A DNA stretch of 64,000 bases from Aspidiotus rigidus (taxonomy: Eukaryota; Arthropoda; Insecta; Hemiptera; Diaspididae). The DNA lies in assembly GCA_035079385.1 (NCBI GenBank), contig JAVHKY010000028.1, positions 7,192,001 through 7,256,000 on the forward strand, in the 5' to 3' direction. Under the pieces are notes generated by a model. It saw only the letters and a list, made by a program, of their open reading frames with translations. It had not been told where the DNA came from and searched no databases. Positions within the stretch are counted from its first letter, which is position 1. Each line of letters begins with the position of its first letter. Shown one piece after another: positions 23,408 through 33,995 of this stretch. The position numbers were made by a program, and so were the translations under genes.

Positions 23408-24280
23408 TCAGGTCTTCTTGCCGCATTCATCTCTGAACAAAAACAAGCATATAATATCTAAAAACTCTTCCAAGTCTTGAATTTCAAATTGTGTATGGCT
23501 GCTTCTGAAATTTAAATCTACAACCCTTGGTCTAGTTTTAAATTTATTAACTCCAAATATATCTTCGTCATTCTCAAGCATTTTGGGAGCGACATCGTAG
23601 TTCTCGTTGGTTGTAGAGTTTGTTCGGATAAGATCCAAGGTTTCCTTTTCTAATGAGAGTTTCAGGTACGCTAATTTCCGGGCATTGTATAATCTTGAAT
23701 CGGAGTGTATTGCTGAGTCAAATAGGTCGAGAAATGACGGAAATTCTTCTATTTTAGAACCATCGAATTTGGGTGTCGGTAACTCGGGTAGACGTTGGTG
23801 GTGATTACCTGGGGCTGTAGAAGTATTTTCGGGTTTTGTTTCCTTTTCGTTGGAGGTATTGGTAATTTTTCGGAGAAGGCTTTTGGAGTTATGGAAAGCC
23901 TCAGTGTATTTGATTTTGAATAAGATACTTTCGTACAGCCATTTTCTACTGTACCAGTTGCCTTTTTTGGAAGCCGCCTGAGCCCGCTGTATACAATTTT
24001 TGATATTTTCCTTCATATTGTCTTCCAAATTTAGCTCGTCAATTTTCTCAAGCACTGTTTTTTCCTCAAGTTCTGCACATCAACGTTGTGCATCCATCAG
24101 TCGTTGTTTCGAAGGCAGGTATTTACAAAAGTCCAAAATTTCACACACTTCAGAAACAGATGCAACAGATGACCAATATTTCATTCACTGAGGAACTTGT
24201 AACTTCAATTTTCTTCGTTCAAGCTGTAATTTTTACGAAATTCGACATCGAAGAGAAAAGATTACGAATTTTCCCTTAAG
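23408..24280 (-). pseudogene. BEL/Pao-type retrotransposon gag fragment
   Basis: An open frame of 215 codons (24055-23408) contains, at residues 89-134, LPELPTPKFDGSKIEEFPSF followed by the LFDSAIHSD segment and KLAYLKLSL. This is the conserved gag signature of BEL/Pao elements (the DUF1759 region). Upstream, at 24280-24055, the same protein continues in pieces (VCEILDFCKYLPSKQRLMDA, then a stop, then AELEEKTVLEKIDELN). The true start is therefore lost and the first Met is not the original one. The C-terminal 60 residues look out of frame or degenerate. No protease, RT, integrase or LTRs follow. Confidence 0.75.
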
Positions 24281-24299
24281 AGACAGTGTAAATTGGCGT

Positions 24300-24660
24300 A
24301 AAAATTAGGGATGACTTGCTCCCAACTCCAAATCAGAGTGACCGAGCATAAAAAGCAAGGGAGAAGGGTAAAGTAGGAGAGTCGGCCTTTGCCGACCTTC
24401 TAATTGAAAATGGTCATAGCTTTGAAGAAGGGTTTGAAGTCCTTCTCCAAAGGGAGTATTTGTACTTCAAACGTATGGCTCTTGAAGACATTGACTGTAG
24501 TTCGATTGTAAGAAGCTGGCCGGCATCCGAAAAGACGGAGGACGCGACCCAACCGCAAGGACAACTTACCCAGAAAATGCAGCCTAGTCCACCATAAGAA
24601 ATTATGTTTGGGAAATGATCTTCCTGGACACGACGTAGCCAATCGCTTTGATTGAATTTC
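24300..24660. pseudogene. Penelope-like element fragment with an internal inversion
   Basis: On the plus strand, 24305-24490 encodes the nuclease part: QLQIRVTEHKK, then after a frameshift ENGHSFEEGF and REYLYFKRMALEDI. These match the GIY-YIG domain of the 56.6-58.5 kb copy (QLQIRIDEHKK, YFKRMALENI). On the minus strand, 24640-24495 encodes the preceding linker: FLGKLSLRLGRVLRLFGCRP. The two halves of one protein therefore face each other at about 24490. This resembles the inversions left by twin priming in other target-primed retroelements. Dead. Confidence 0.65.
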
Positions 24661-24664
24661 CATC

Positions 24665-25640
24665 TTATTAAAGTATCACACCAAAAGGTGTTATTTATTG
24701 AAATTTTGAAATTTACTCGACAACAACGGTAATTTTTCGGATTTTTTCTTAATGAAGAATCAAAACATAAGTCTACTGGTTTATTTCAGCTTTGAGGTTG
24801 TGAGGCTATTTCCTGTCTTAATTAACCTAGCTGAATAAGTACGGATACTCATGGATACGAAATATATTTGATTATAAAATTATACAGAACTTTCGAATAC
24901 CATCTTCTGAAAAAATTGAATTATTAAACAATGCAATTCGGTCATGCATGACTTTTCATCCGTAAGCATGTATCCGGTTAATAATACGAAAAGGTTACTT
25001 GTAGATGGGTACGTACGGAACTATATTTTTCACGAGTAGTTTACGCGATAAACTGATTACTATTCGGCTTGTTTTTTCTGATACATTTCTGGAATGATTA
25101 CCAAGAATATAATAAGCATTGATTATCAGAGATGAAGAAACGGTAATAAAACAAAACATAATTCGGACGATGATGACGAACTCAATTTTTAGGTTGAATA
25201 CTCTTAATTACCATAGTCTGCGCACGTAGTTCTGAACGAATTTACCTTCGAAGTTTCATGAATTAAATAATTAAATTAGTTGAAAAATTGAAACGTATAT
25301 CAAGAGGTTCGAGCGAAGTACAGAAGTAGATTCATTAGACCTTGCCCGCTCATTTATTATTACATTACTTTTCGCAGAAAAAGAGTAAGAAGTAGAATGC
25401 ATCGTCGAACATGAAGTGATGAGAAATAACTCGAGTTTTATCGAGCAAAAAGAAAGAAGAATGTTGAGCGATTTATAGGATCTAATATTTAAAAGAGCAG
25501 GGCGCTATCAAAAGTAAGGTACTTATCTAAGTATACGTTACTCAACCAGATGCAAACGCCAATTTTAAAATGTATACATTTCTATGAAAGATGATAAGAA
25601 TTGTTTCATCAAGTACCGTATTTTATTTCTCTGCCATACT
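24665..25640. other. Unassigned DNA
   Basis: AT-rich sequence with no recognisable gene, repeat or RNA. Confidence 0.4.
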
Positions 25641-26152
25641 GCGAGTATAGTATGAATGAGATGAACCAATATATTCATCCCTTAGAAATAAAAATAAATA
25701 TCACAGGATTAGATTTTTTTTCTCTAATTCTAGGTGTATCAACAATTTCTCAAATATCTGACAACTTCCTCCTACCAGCCCTTGATTATAAAAACCACTC
25801 CTGGTACACCTTCTGGAAAAATCAAACTAACGACAAACTCCTCGACAAACTCCTCGCCATCAAAAAAATTCCTATCCCCTGGTCATCCTCCTTCAGGAGC
25901 ATAAGACGAGAAGAAGTCATTCTTACACGTCTTAGAATTGGTCATACAAAAATTACCCACACTCACCTAATCAGCAGCAACATCCTAACCCCTCCCTCTT
26001 GCCCCCACTGTCACCAAGACAATCTAACAGTCGAACATTTTTTTACTTGCCCCCACCTTTTAGCTCTCCGCGATTCCACCAAAACATCCTCAAGCACTCA
26101 AAAACAACTCCGACACCATATCCTGTACTCTACAATACCTCAAATTAACTGA
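25641..26152 (+). pseudogene. LINE ORF2 C-terminus (RNase H-type LINE)
   Basis: From about residue 60 of the 183-codon frame (which opens at 25601), the protein reads YTFWKNQTNDKLLDKL, IPWSSSFRSIRREEVIL, TRLRIGHTKITHTHLI, PPSCPHCHQ and LTVEHFFTCPHL. The RxExxLxRLRIGHTxxTH block followed by a C-x2-C...H-x4-C knuckle is the standard end of RNase-H-bearing LINE polyproteins (I/Jockey-group). The frame stays open to its natural stop at 26152. Reverse transcriptase and RNase H are missing, so it is a 5'-truncated insertion. The short 3' UTR contains CGATCGTCC repeats (26205-26230). Confidence 0.75.
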
Positions 26153-26159
26153 CTTTTAT

Positions 26160-26660
26160 TCTCACATATAACATTACTCAAATAACTACTACACTTTAGC
26201 TTACGATCGTCCTTGATCGTCCTTTGTCGTCAACTGGATCGGATCAGAACGCAAACGATTTTTTTTTTCCTGCAACATACACAGTAACGACAAATAGAAT
26301 TACGCGCTGGTTCTTTTAAATATCGTATGTCCGTAGGTGAGATTTAAATATACATATCTGAACAAGCGGCCCGCGACGCTAGCTCCCCCCCCCCCTTTCG
26401 ACTGCATAGTGGTATGTGTGGGAATGTTGTGCATCGTGAACTCATGTTCACGCACAGTATTTACCTTTTCCTTCAGCCTGACTGTTGGTAGGGCAGTCTG
26501 AAGATTATTTATTTTATTTTTCTCAACGATCAGCAGTGCCGCTCCCAAAGGGTACACTATTAGTATGTCCAGTATACTAAGTTCATCTTAGTCAGATTTT
26601 GCACTAGCTAGGTTATTAGCCACCGTTCCATCATCTGTTGGTGTTTGTCTTAATTTTTCG
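26160..26660. other. Unassigned DNA with T and C runs
   Basis: After the LINE 3' region there is a T run (26259-26268) and a run of about 12 C (26384-26395). The 85-codon minus frame 26557-26300 has no recognisable feature. Confidence 0.35.
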
Positions 26661-26668
26661 CTTTTATT

Positions 26669-27983
26669 CTATGTTTTCTCATTTCTAACTATTACATTCC
26701 TATTTCTCCTGAATTGCACATTTTTCTTCACAGTAGTAGCATAGGTCGCATTTTTTGGAGCAATTTCAGAGTATGTTTGTCCTTGTTCAGCACTGTCTGG
26801 TTCCACCACTTCCTGGATACGATTAAACGTCGCCAGTGAACCAGCCGAGCCAATCGAGTCAACTGACTGGAGACGGTAGAATGGTCTGTTTGTGGACTTT
26901 TTCTGGTTTTGCACAGGATTTGTTGGGAATATAAATGAGTTCTCTTAGGCATAATATGGAGTAGATGTTTCACCTGCTGTGTCTACTGTTTTGCTTTTCA
27001 TTGCCTTGGTGACTGCATCTGTAACTATAGTAATGACCTTTTTCATTATGTCCTGCTCAAATTGTTCGGCATTGAATATCTTTGCCGGGCCATCTTGTGG
27101 GATGAAGTCCTGTGTCAAGACACCTTGGCCAGTCATCAGCTTTTCTCTAAGTTCAATACATTGCTTCTCGAGTTTTGGGATCTGTAGATTAGTGATCTCC
27201 AGGTTTTCAATTTTCTTCTTCTGTTCCACTAGCTGTGTCTTCAGCTTATTGTTTTCCTCTTTCAGGGCATCCATTCCCGTATTGGATGTTTTGTTTTGCT
27301 GCTTTATCTTACTAATTTCTGATTCAAGCTTCTCAACGCTTTTGCGGAGTTTTGCATTCCCTTCCTCTAGCATTGTGACTTCTTGCACTGTATATCTCCT
27401 TTGATGTTTTACCATTGGAGTGCCAAATGAATCATCACTACTTGAGTTACGGGGCCGTTTGCTTCCATCAATGGTACTATTTATTGAGTCATTCAGTGAA
27501 TCTTTCTGCAGTTCAGTTTGTGGTTCTTTAGTCCTTGGTGGGAGTGCCCATTTTTCAGCCTCACCAGCTTTATTTACTGCTCGTAGTCGTGCAAGGATAT
27601 CTCTTATTTCGATATTACGTCTTTTTTTACATTGGGCATCGTCTTCTAGTGGTTTCATCTTGATACACCAGTTGAAGATTCCAAGATCAGTCCAGCATTT
27701 GTAGCCTGAGGCTTGTAGTTTCTTGGCCAATTCCTTGTGTATTAGGCCATACTTCTGTGTAAATTCTGTTAGCTTTAAGAACGTACTATCCGCATTATAT
27801 TCCGAGTGGTAGCTTTCCTCGAATGCAGGGTGATCCCTGACTATGGGGAGAGTGTCTTTTTCGGGTACCATACTAGGTACTGAGTCTTGCAGACCTGTAC
27901 GCATATCCAGAGCTGCTGCTTGGTCCAGTTCCGGGTATCGGGCTTTCACCGACAGGCGTGTTATTTTCTTTCAACCGTGTCAT
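26669..27983 (-). pseudogene. Coiled-coil ORF1-like retroelement protein, broken
   Basis: The largest open piece (27949-26945) encodes 334 residues. A globular N-part (about 45-130, including CWTDLGIFNWCIKMKPLEDD) is followed by a Ser/basic linker (130-180) and a predicted coiled coil (about 187-272: heptads of L, I and K/E). Beyond a TAA at 26945 the same frame stays open to 26669 and reads SYSEIAP/NATYATTVKKN-like sequence, so this stop is probably a late mutation. The natural start appears to be an ATG at 27983 in another frame (MTRLKENNTPVGESPIPG), joined by a frameshift near 27910; the open piece itself begins at a GTG. Coiled coil plus basic linker fits ORF1/gag of a retroelement, but I do not recognise the family. 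A host coiled-coil gene is the alternative. Confidence 0.5.
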
Positions 27984-27989
27984 GGTATG

Positions 27990-28990
27990 GCATAAACAGG
28001 TTTTTTTTTAAGTAGGCCGCCTGTCAGGAACTACTATTACAAGATACTGCTGGCAGGATGTGACCCCGCCACCCCTATCCGCATGATGAGGTGGTCCACA
28101 ATAGCAGTATGTAACCCAGCTCTGCAGCAATATGTGACCCAAGACTGGACATGAGGGCTACAAAGTGGACGTGAAGGCTAGTGGTGGCTCAGCCCACGGA
28201 GTTAGCGCTTTGGGACATGCAGGCCAACAGTATCAGGTCGGATCCATCTTGCAGTTGGGTTTCAACTATGATCCGCTGCTTGCGCCTGACCGTAGAGGGA
28301 AATTGTTACGCCTATGGGCGGGTTTTGGGAGTTTTCCTTCTCAGCTGCGTATGTTGATGCAGCAACCCTTGTCTCGTGTTGACAAGGGGGGTGTGTGCAT
28401 ACCTCCATTACTTGATCCTAGCGCTTGTGCATCATAGGCAAGCCCCTCTTCGGGTGGTTCGGGCCGGGTATGCACACAGATGGGGTGACGTGAATGAATG
28501 AACCCTCGAGAACTACCTCCCCCATACCCCTAGGGATTACAGGAAGCCGGTACATCCCAGAGATAGTCCTCGATTCTTGGTGAAGAAGTGAGTGGTGAAG
28601 TGAGAGAAGATTTGTGATCTTAAAATATGACAACTTAGATCATAAAAACGTAAGACGCGGAAAAAACAACTATTTACTTTGAAACGCGAATAGACCGAAA
28701 ACTTCCCTAATCTTCCCCGCAAAGGGCCGGCCCTTTGTGCTTTGCGGTTTGGCTGTACCTGAGGTCTGCAAGGAATACTGCATGTGCAATGCCGCCCGAT
28801 CTTCGATCATGACAGCTAGCAGCATCCTATACAATGCAGGGTCCCCAGGCGGGTTTTCTTATTGGAGTTTTCCTTCTCCTACGCTGGAAGTGCTTTGGTT
28901 ACGACAAGTCAGCATAAGCCCCCACGCCGCGACAAGGCAGCACTCCAACTTGAGAAACATGACAGTTACAGTTTTCGCCCCCTGTCATAC
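27990..28990. other. G+C-richer segment, probably 5' untranslated part of the ORF1-like element
   Basis: The kilobase upstream (to the right) of the ORF1-like frame is richer in G+C than its surroundings and has near-repeated phrases (GTGACCC at 28061 and 28135; CGGGTTTT...GAGTTTTCCTTCT at 28320 and 28851). Small open frames (28165-28437 plus, 28737-29117 plus) have no recognisable domain. Adjacency and composition suggest element 5' UTR, which is inference. Confidence 0.35.
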
Positions 28991-31900
28991 TCCCCCTTGT
29001 GGGGGATCCTTTTGCCAACACAATGACAACTTGTCAAATAATTGTAATTTTCTTGCTCTTGTCAACTATCTGTCAATTAATTGCCATTCTATCAAAAGCT
29101 TAAGTGCTCCTTTCTGATTGGAGGAGAATTTGCCATCAGATTTGCCCATATTCCCACTGTTGGCAATTTGCAATATTTTTTATATTCAGCGCAGATCGGG
29201 TGTAGGAACACTAATAGAAACAAATTGATGGCAGCTATGGTCAGAGCTGAAAACTGAAACGAGGTTCCAGATCGGAAAAAAACCTGTATTTTTTTCGTCC
29301 AGATGTTGATTCGAAAAGAGACCCCACACATTCAACGATAACGCTTCTCAACCTTGATTGTCACCTGAGGCCTGGTTTGTTGTTGCTGAATTCTGGTGGA
29401 GTTGACGTGAATTATTGTGAAATTCTATGTTCACGTTTACCATTTTATTGCTCAAAAATCTGATGTGAAACTATAATTTGTTCGTGCTTTTTTTTTGGGG
29501 GGCTTACTGCTCCGGCGAATCTTAGAATCGTTGCTCCAAAAGTGACGGTATTTCGCCCAATCTCTATATCAAAATCCGTGTTTTCAACATGTTGTTACTG
29601 ATTTTTGATTCTCGATGTTCGGCAAAATTGTGTACCTCCTGACAAAAACCCAATCACCGATAGTGATTTTCAGTTGTCAAACTTAAAAAATCCTTCAGAT
29701 CCTTGTACAATTCCTCATCCCTTTTTCATTCTGAAACTCAAACGTATGGTATTTTTCGAAGTTCTGTAAAAAAATCGTACATGAAATAAAAATTCGAAAA
29801 ATTTGCACGAAATTATCGCTCGTTGTGACGCGTGCAGCATAAAACAAGAGTTGTCAATAATTTCTGGGACTACGATATAATGTTGCCGTAACGACCTTGA
29901 CCCGTGCGATTACGTTGATTTAATTATATCGTATAGTATACAGTTGTAAGCATTGTATGTGCGACTGAGATGCCCTATTAATTACGCGGAATATTACCCG
30001 TAGACAAGGTTTTACATGAGGGTTGTTTTGACGAGAGATCGTAAAAAATCCCGTAAACGTGGCAAAGCGTTAGACCGAGCAAACTGAAATGAACAATCGA
30101 CGTAAATATTCTATGATCCTCTATAATGAAAGCGATCCGTGGACACTCCAGTAGCAAGAAAGTATTACGTACAAACATAGCATTTATAGGTACGCTTCAA
30201 AGATATAAAATTTAAACCGAGTCTCGAAGCACGTACGCGTGATGATCGTGTAGTTTGCAAATACTGTATCAACAGATATCTGTGATGTTTTTTTACAGCA
30301 GCGTATAATATTTTCAAAAGAAGCTTCAAATTTTAATTAAATTTTCTTAATTTTGTTGCTTTATATAGCACGGTAATTATGCGCTAGAACATGGCCGTTC
30401 AAAAAGGAGAAGTTTGAAGATACTAAATAAAAGTTAGTTAGGTACATCAACTTCATTCGTTGGTACGAATTGGATAGTTTACAATATGTACAGCAGGCTT
30501 TATTATTCTTACGACTATACACTGTAACGTACAGTATGGATCTGAAGATACCCCATGCACGATCTCCTACGAGGGTGGTGTAATTAGCGGAGGTCCAGAA
30601 TACTGTCCCGTACCTCAAAAAATGTATTCATTCTCTATATTCCAGATGAGTATGACTTAGGTAAATGGAATAAATTTACATTCAATAAAACTGCGCGTCA
30701 AGCATGCAAAATTATAAGTACTACTATATCATACGTTGCATTTGGGGCTCACATGAAGATATACGTGTATATATGCATATCCGACACCAAAGACGATGAT
30801 GAAGGAAAAAGAAAAAAAAAAAAAAATGTTTGCTCTAAGTTTTTGAGACGAACAAAAGCGAAAAGCTGAAAATTATTACGTTTCTCACAATACATTCGCA
30901 GGGTGTATAAATCATATAAAGCAGTAATAAATAATATAACGTGTACATGGAATACTGTGGTCGACTCTACAAATCAAATTCTAGGTGTGTGTACGCACCG
31001 TTTATAAAGTGCGTACAATTGCTGGCGAAAATTGTCTTGCGAGATTCGATCGTGAACGGTGTAAGAAAGATAGGACGCGTTACAGAATTATTATATATAA
31101 ATTTGAATTCGTTTTGGTGACACTTGTGCAGAATGAAGTCGAATCAAAAAATACCTTTTCAATACTAGCGACGTAAAATATACGTGCGAATACTTTCTCT
31201 GGCTCTCCCACGACACGTTACAGCACCTTTTTATTGAACCTGTTTGATCCGTAAGGTACGCTGTGTATGGGCACTATATTATTATAATGTACGCAGTGTT
31301 CTACTGCGTAGGTCTCTACGGTTCATAAATGTAGTAGTCTAATAAGTCCAATGTTCTTTTCTCACCTAATCGAATAGTATCTTTAGGGGTAGCTGTGTAA
31401 AAGCATCTATAGATATTGCTCGCGGCAATGGTGCTTTATTATTTTTCCTCGACAAACTGGTCTGACCAGCTCTTGAAAATTCGTAGTAACGAAATAAATT
31501 TTTGTTGATTTTATACGCACTTAATTTTGGGGTGGTCTGATAGCATCTGGCTCTTCGCTAAAAATGAGAGTTGTACACGGCGCGGCGTAGAAATGAAGAA
31601 GGGAAGGATTGGTAGAAGGAGGAAGTATGAGGTGTTTGTTGTTACCTCGGCTGTACTCAGTAGTGATAACTTTTAATTGAGACTTCATCAAGAAGGGGTG
31701 CTTGCTGAATCGTTAAGCATCTTTATTTTGATCGTTATCTGTTGATTAGATCGGTACAATATGAATAAGTTGGAATCCGGTTTACTATTGAAGAATACCT
31801 TCACTCGATGAGTGCAATGAACGATATAGAATTATCCACGGAACAAACCCTACTCCTTCCTCGTTGAGTTAATGCAAGAGGTTGCTGGTTTTGGATCTAT

Positions 31901-32145
31901 CAGAATCCGTCTCTTGTAGCTGTAGATATCCGCAATCCAACCTACAGTCTATCCTTCCCAGCGTAGTAGACTCGCATGCCGATGGTACGTGGAAGATGTG
32001 AATTTAGGTGTACTAGAGTGAGTGAAACATCATAATAACATGAATTTCTAAAGAGAAAAAATCCTGCACCTTTAGATTCCAGTAGTAACTTCACTCCTTT
32101 TTAAACCCTATGGTAGCACGTCGGCAACAGTTGCCAAAGGTTCAT
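28991..32145. other. Unassigned DNA
   Basis: About 3.1 kb of AT-rich sequence, with a T/G run at 29490-29503 and an A run at 30813-30825. No coding remnant, repeat family or RNA gene is recognised. Confidence 0.45.
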
Positions 32146-32514
32146 TTCGGGAGTTAGAATTTCCATGATACTGCATATTTTTTTTTTTTTTTTTACGAGT
32201 GGAGGCTAAATCTAATAGAAATAATCTATGCATGTGAGAGACCACCTATGAAATTGACAGATTTATTTGTTGACCATTATATATTTGGTCATTTTTCAAC
32301 ATTTTTAGTCGTTTCTGTTCGTTCTTTGGTTAAATTAGGTCCTCTTCTGGTCATTTTTTTCGCTTGTGGTAATTTTTGTAGTCATCTTTAGTAATTTTAC
32401 GGTCGATTTCAATCAACTGTGGTTTATTCTGAATATTTTTGGCAGATTTCGGCCACTGTTTCTTGTTCCGGGTCAATTATAGTCAATTTGGTCATTTGTT
32501 GGTCCACTTTGAAC

Positions 32515-32700
32515 TAAGTTGTGCACTCAATCCCATATAAGTTGTGCACACCAAACAAAAAACACTTACGAATCCTTTGAAACGAATAAATAAGTGAAGT
32601 AAGTTGTGCACACCTCCCATATAAGTAGTGCACACCAAACCAAGATATACAGAACTCTCTAAAATTGTTTAATACACAAAATAAGTTGTGCGCATTTTTT
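32515..32700. repeat. GTGCACAC tandem array, shorter homologue
   Basis: Units AAGTTGTGCACTC, AAGTTGTGCACACC, GTTGTGCACACC, GTAGTGCACACC and AAGTTGTGCGCA are separated by the same spacers (CCAAACAAAAAACACTT and ATACAGAACTCTCTAAAAT) as in the 13.4-kb array. Confidence 0.7.
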
Positions 32701-32784
32701 TCTGCTTCCAATATAAAAAATAATTCTTCAATAAATCATAAACTACGACTACAAGACAAAACAATACAATAAACATTACAATAA

Positions 32785-33645
32785 TCAATCAACAACGAAA
32801 GTCTTCAAATAATCTTCAATGGCCAACACCAACCGCTGCTTGAACAAATCCGATGTCAAAACCTTACGACTCAGATCCTCCTTAAAATGACCAATAGAAG
32901 AAGAATCAAAACCAACATCAGCATGCCAATGACGACGAAAATCATGGAAAGAATCTCTTAGATCAGTGGGCAGCTCCAGGCGCCTGCAGGTCAACACCCA
33001 ACAAAAACATCAGTTGCCAAGACGGTCCAGCAAAAAGAAATAGGGGAGTTGGTAGTATTTGTGATGAATCCAAAGTACAAGCATTGTCAAAATGACAAAT
33101 ACTAGAATACAGGTCAATTAAGAAAAGCTCACGGGAGTCACATTGATCCAAACAGCTACTACAAATACTTTCAGCATTCTACTTAACACAAATTGATTTG
33201 TTCCGACGACAAATATCCACAATAGACCAACTAGAATACACATCTCGGCAAAACTTGAACTCCTCATCATCAACCAGCCGAAGAACTTGGCACAGCAGAA
33301 GAAGAAATAGAGGGACGACGACAGTTGACAAATCACTTGGACTAGAAGAAACAATACCAGCCAAATCTGCAACCTTTGAACTGAAAGTAGCAGAATCAGT
33401 AATGGTCTTCATATCATGCCAAATACGCCCAAATGTATCCAATAGAGAACAAAAGCCCACCCAAAAACTGAACCTTTGACGAAAGAGCAGTCTGCAAATT
33501 AGAAACAGTAACCTTTAACTCATTGTCCTCCAGCTGCAAATCCGGGCACTCAGAACGCAAAATAGCCAACTCAAAAGTCAGATGCTGAATCCTCTTCTCA
33601 TCCTCCAAGGATTGATCCAAAATATTATTAAAATCACGAAGGAAG
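32785..33645 (-). pseudogene. Unknown coiled-coil protein inside the GACCAAA repeat
   Basis: Overlapping minus-strand pieces can be followed in order through frame changes. An N-part at 33620-33440 has coiled-coil periodicity (LEDEKRIQHLTFELAILRSE, then LEDNELKVTVSNLQTAL). A middle part at 33460-33180 has several Cys. A third segment (33151-32963) holds the ICHFDNACTLDSS run. The C-part at 32997-32785 contains DSFHDFRRHWHADVGFDSSS and AIEDYLKTFVVD. At least one frameshift (near 33465) and one stop (near 33178) interrupt it. The last part is shared with copy 1 near 13860-13990. I recognise no family. Confidence 0.45.
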
Positions 33646-33995
33646 AAATCCTTTTCTGGTTAATTTTGAACATTCTTGGTTGATTTTGGTCAATTTTGGT
33701 CATTTCCTACTTGTTTTCTGTTAGTTTTGATAATTTTCTAATCATGTGTGGTCGTTTTATTTCATTCTATTCCGCTCGGGTTTCAAAGCTTTCAGGTAAG
33801 TTCAGTCAATTCTGGTCTTTACAGGTTGTTTTCTCTCGATTCTGTCAATTTTATTCATTTTTTGTCCGATTTTGTCCACCTATTGTCTATTTTGGTATTT
33901 TTTTGTGTTGTTACTGCACATGTGACCGATTTTTGCTTCACAGAAATCCTAACTCTAATCATTATTTATTTGAACCTGTTTTATCAATGACAGAT

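Larger units (their letters stand above)
32150..33995 (-). mobile_element. GACCAAA repeat, copy 2 (most complete)
   Basis: On the minus strand the order is: 5' GACCAAA-rich block (33995-33650), coding remnants (33645-32785), GTGCACAAC array (32700-32515), 3' GACCAAA-rich block (32515-32220) and poly(A) (T run 32170-32190 on plus). The 3' half matches 12990-13980. The 5' block matches 40258-40570 and 50580-50950. The 5' and 3' blocks are adjacent in the 50-53 kb copy apart from an LTR insertion. The middle section here, flanked by TTTGAAC at about 32510 and 33662, may therefore be an insertion shared with copy 1. Confidence 0.55.

Noticed and set aside
25313..25330. GGTTCGAGCGAAG as a possible tRNA B box
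   Set aside because: There is no A box at suitable distance and no foldable acceptor stem. No convincing tRNA gene was found anywhere in the window.
26979..27404. 141-codon plus-strand ORF with hydrophobic, Ser-rich sequence
   Set aside because: It is antisense to the coiled-coil ORF1-like frame. Reverse complements of Lys/Glu-rich coiled coils commonly give Phe/Ser/Leu-rich frames.
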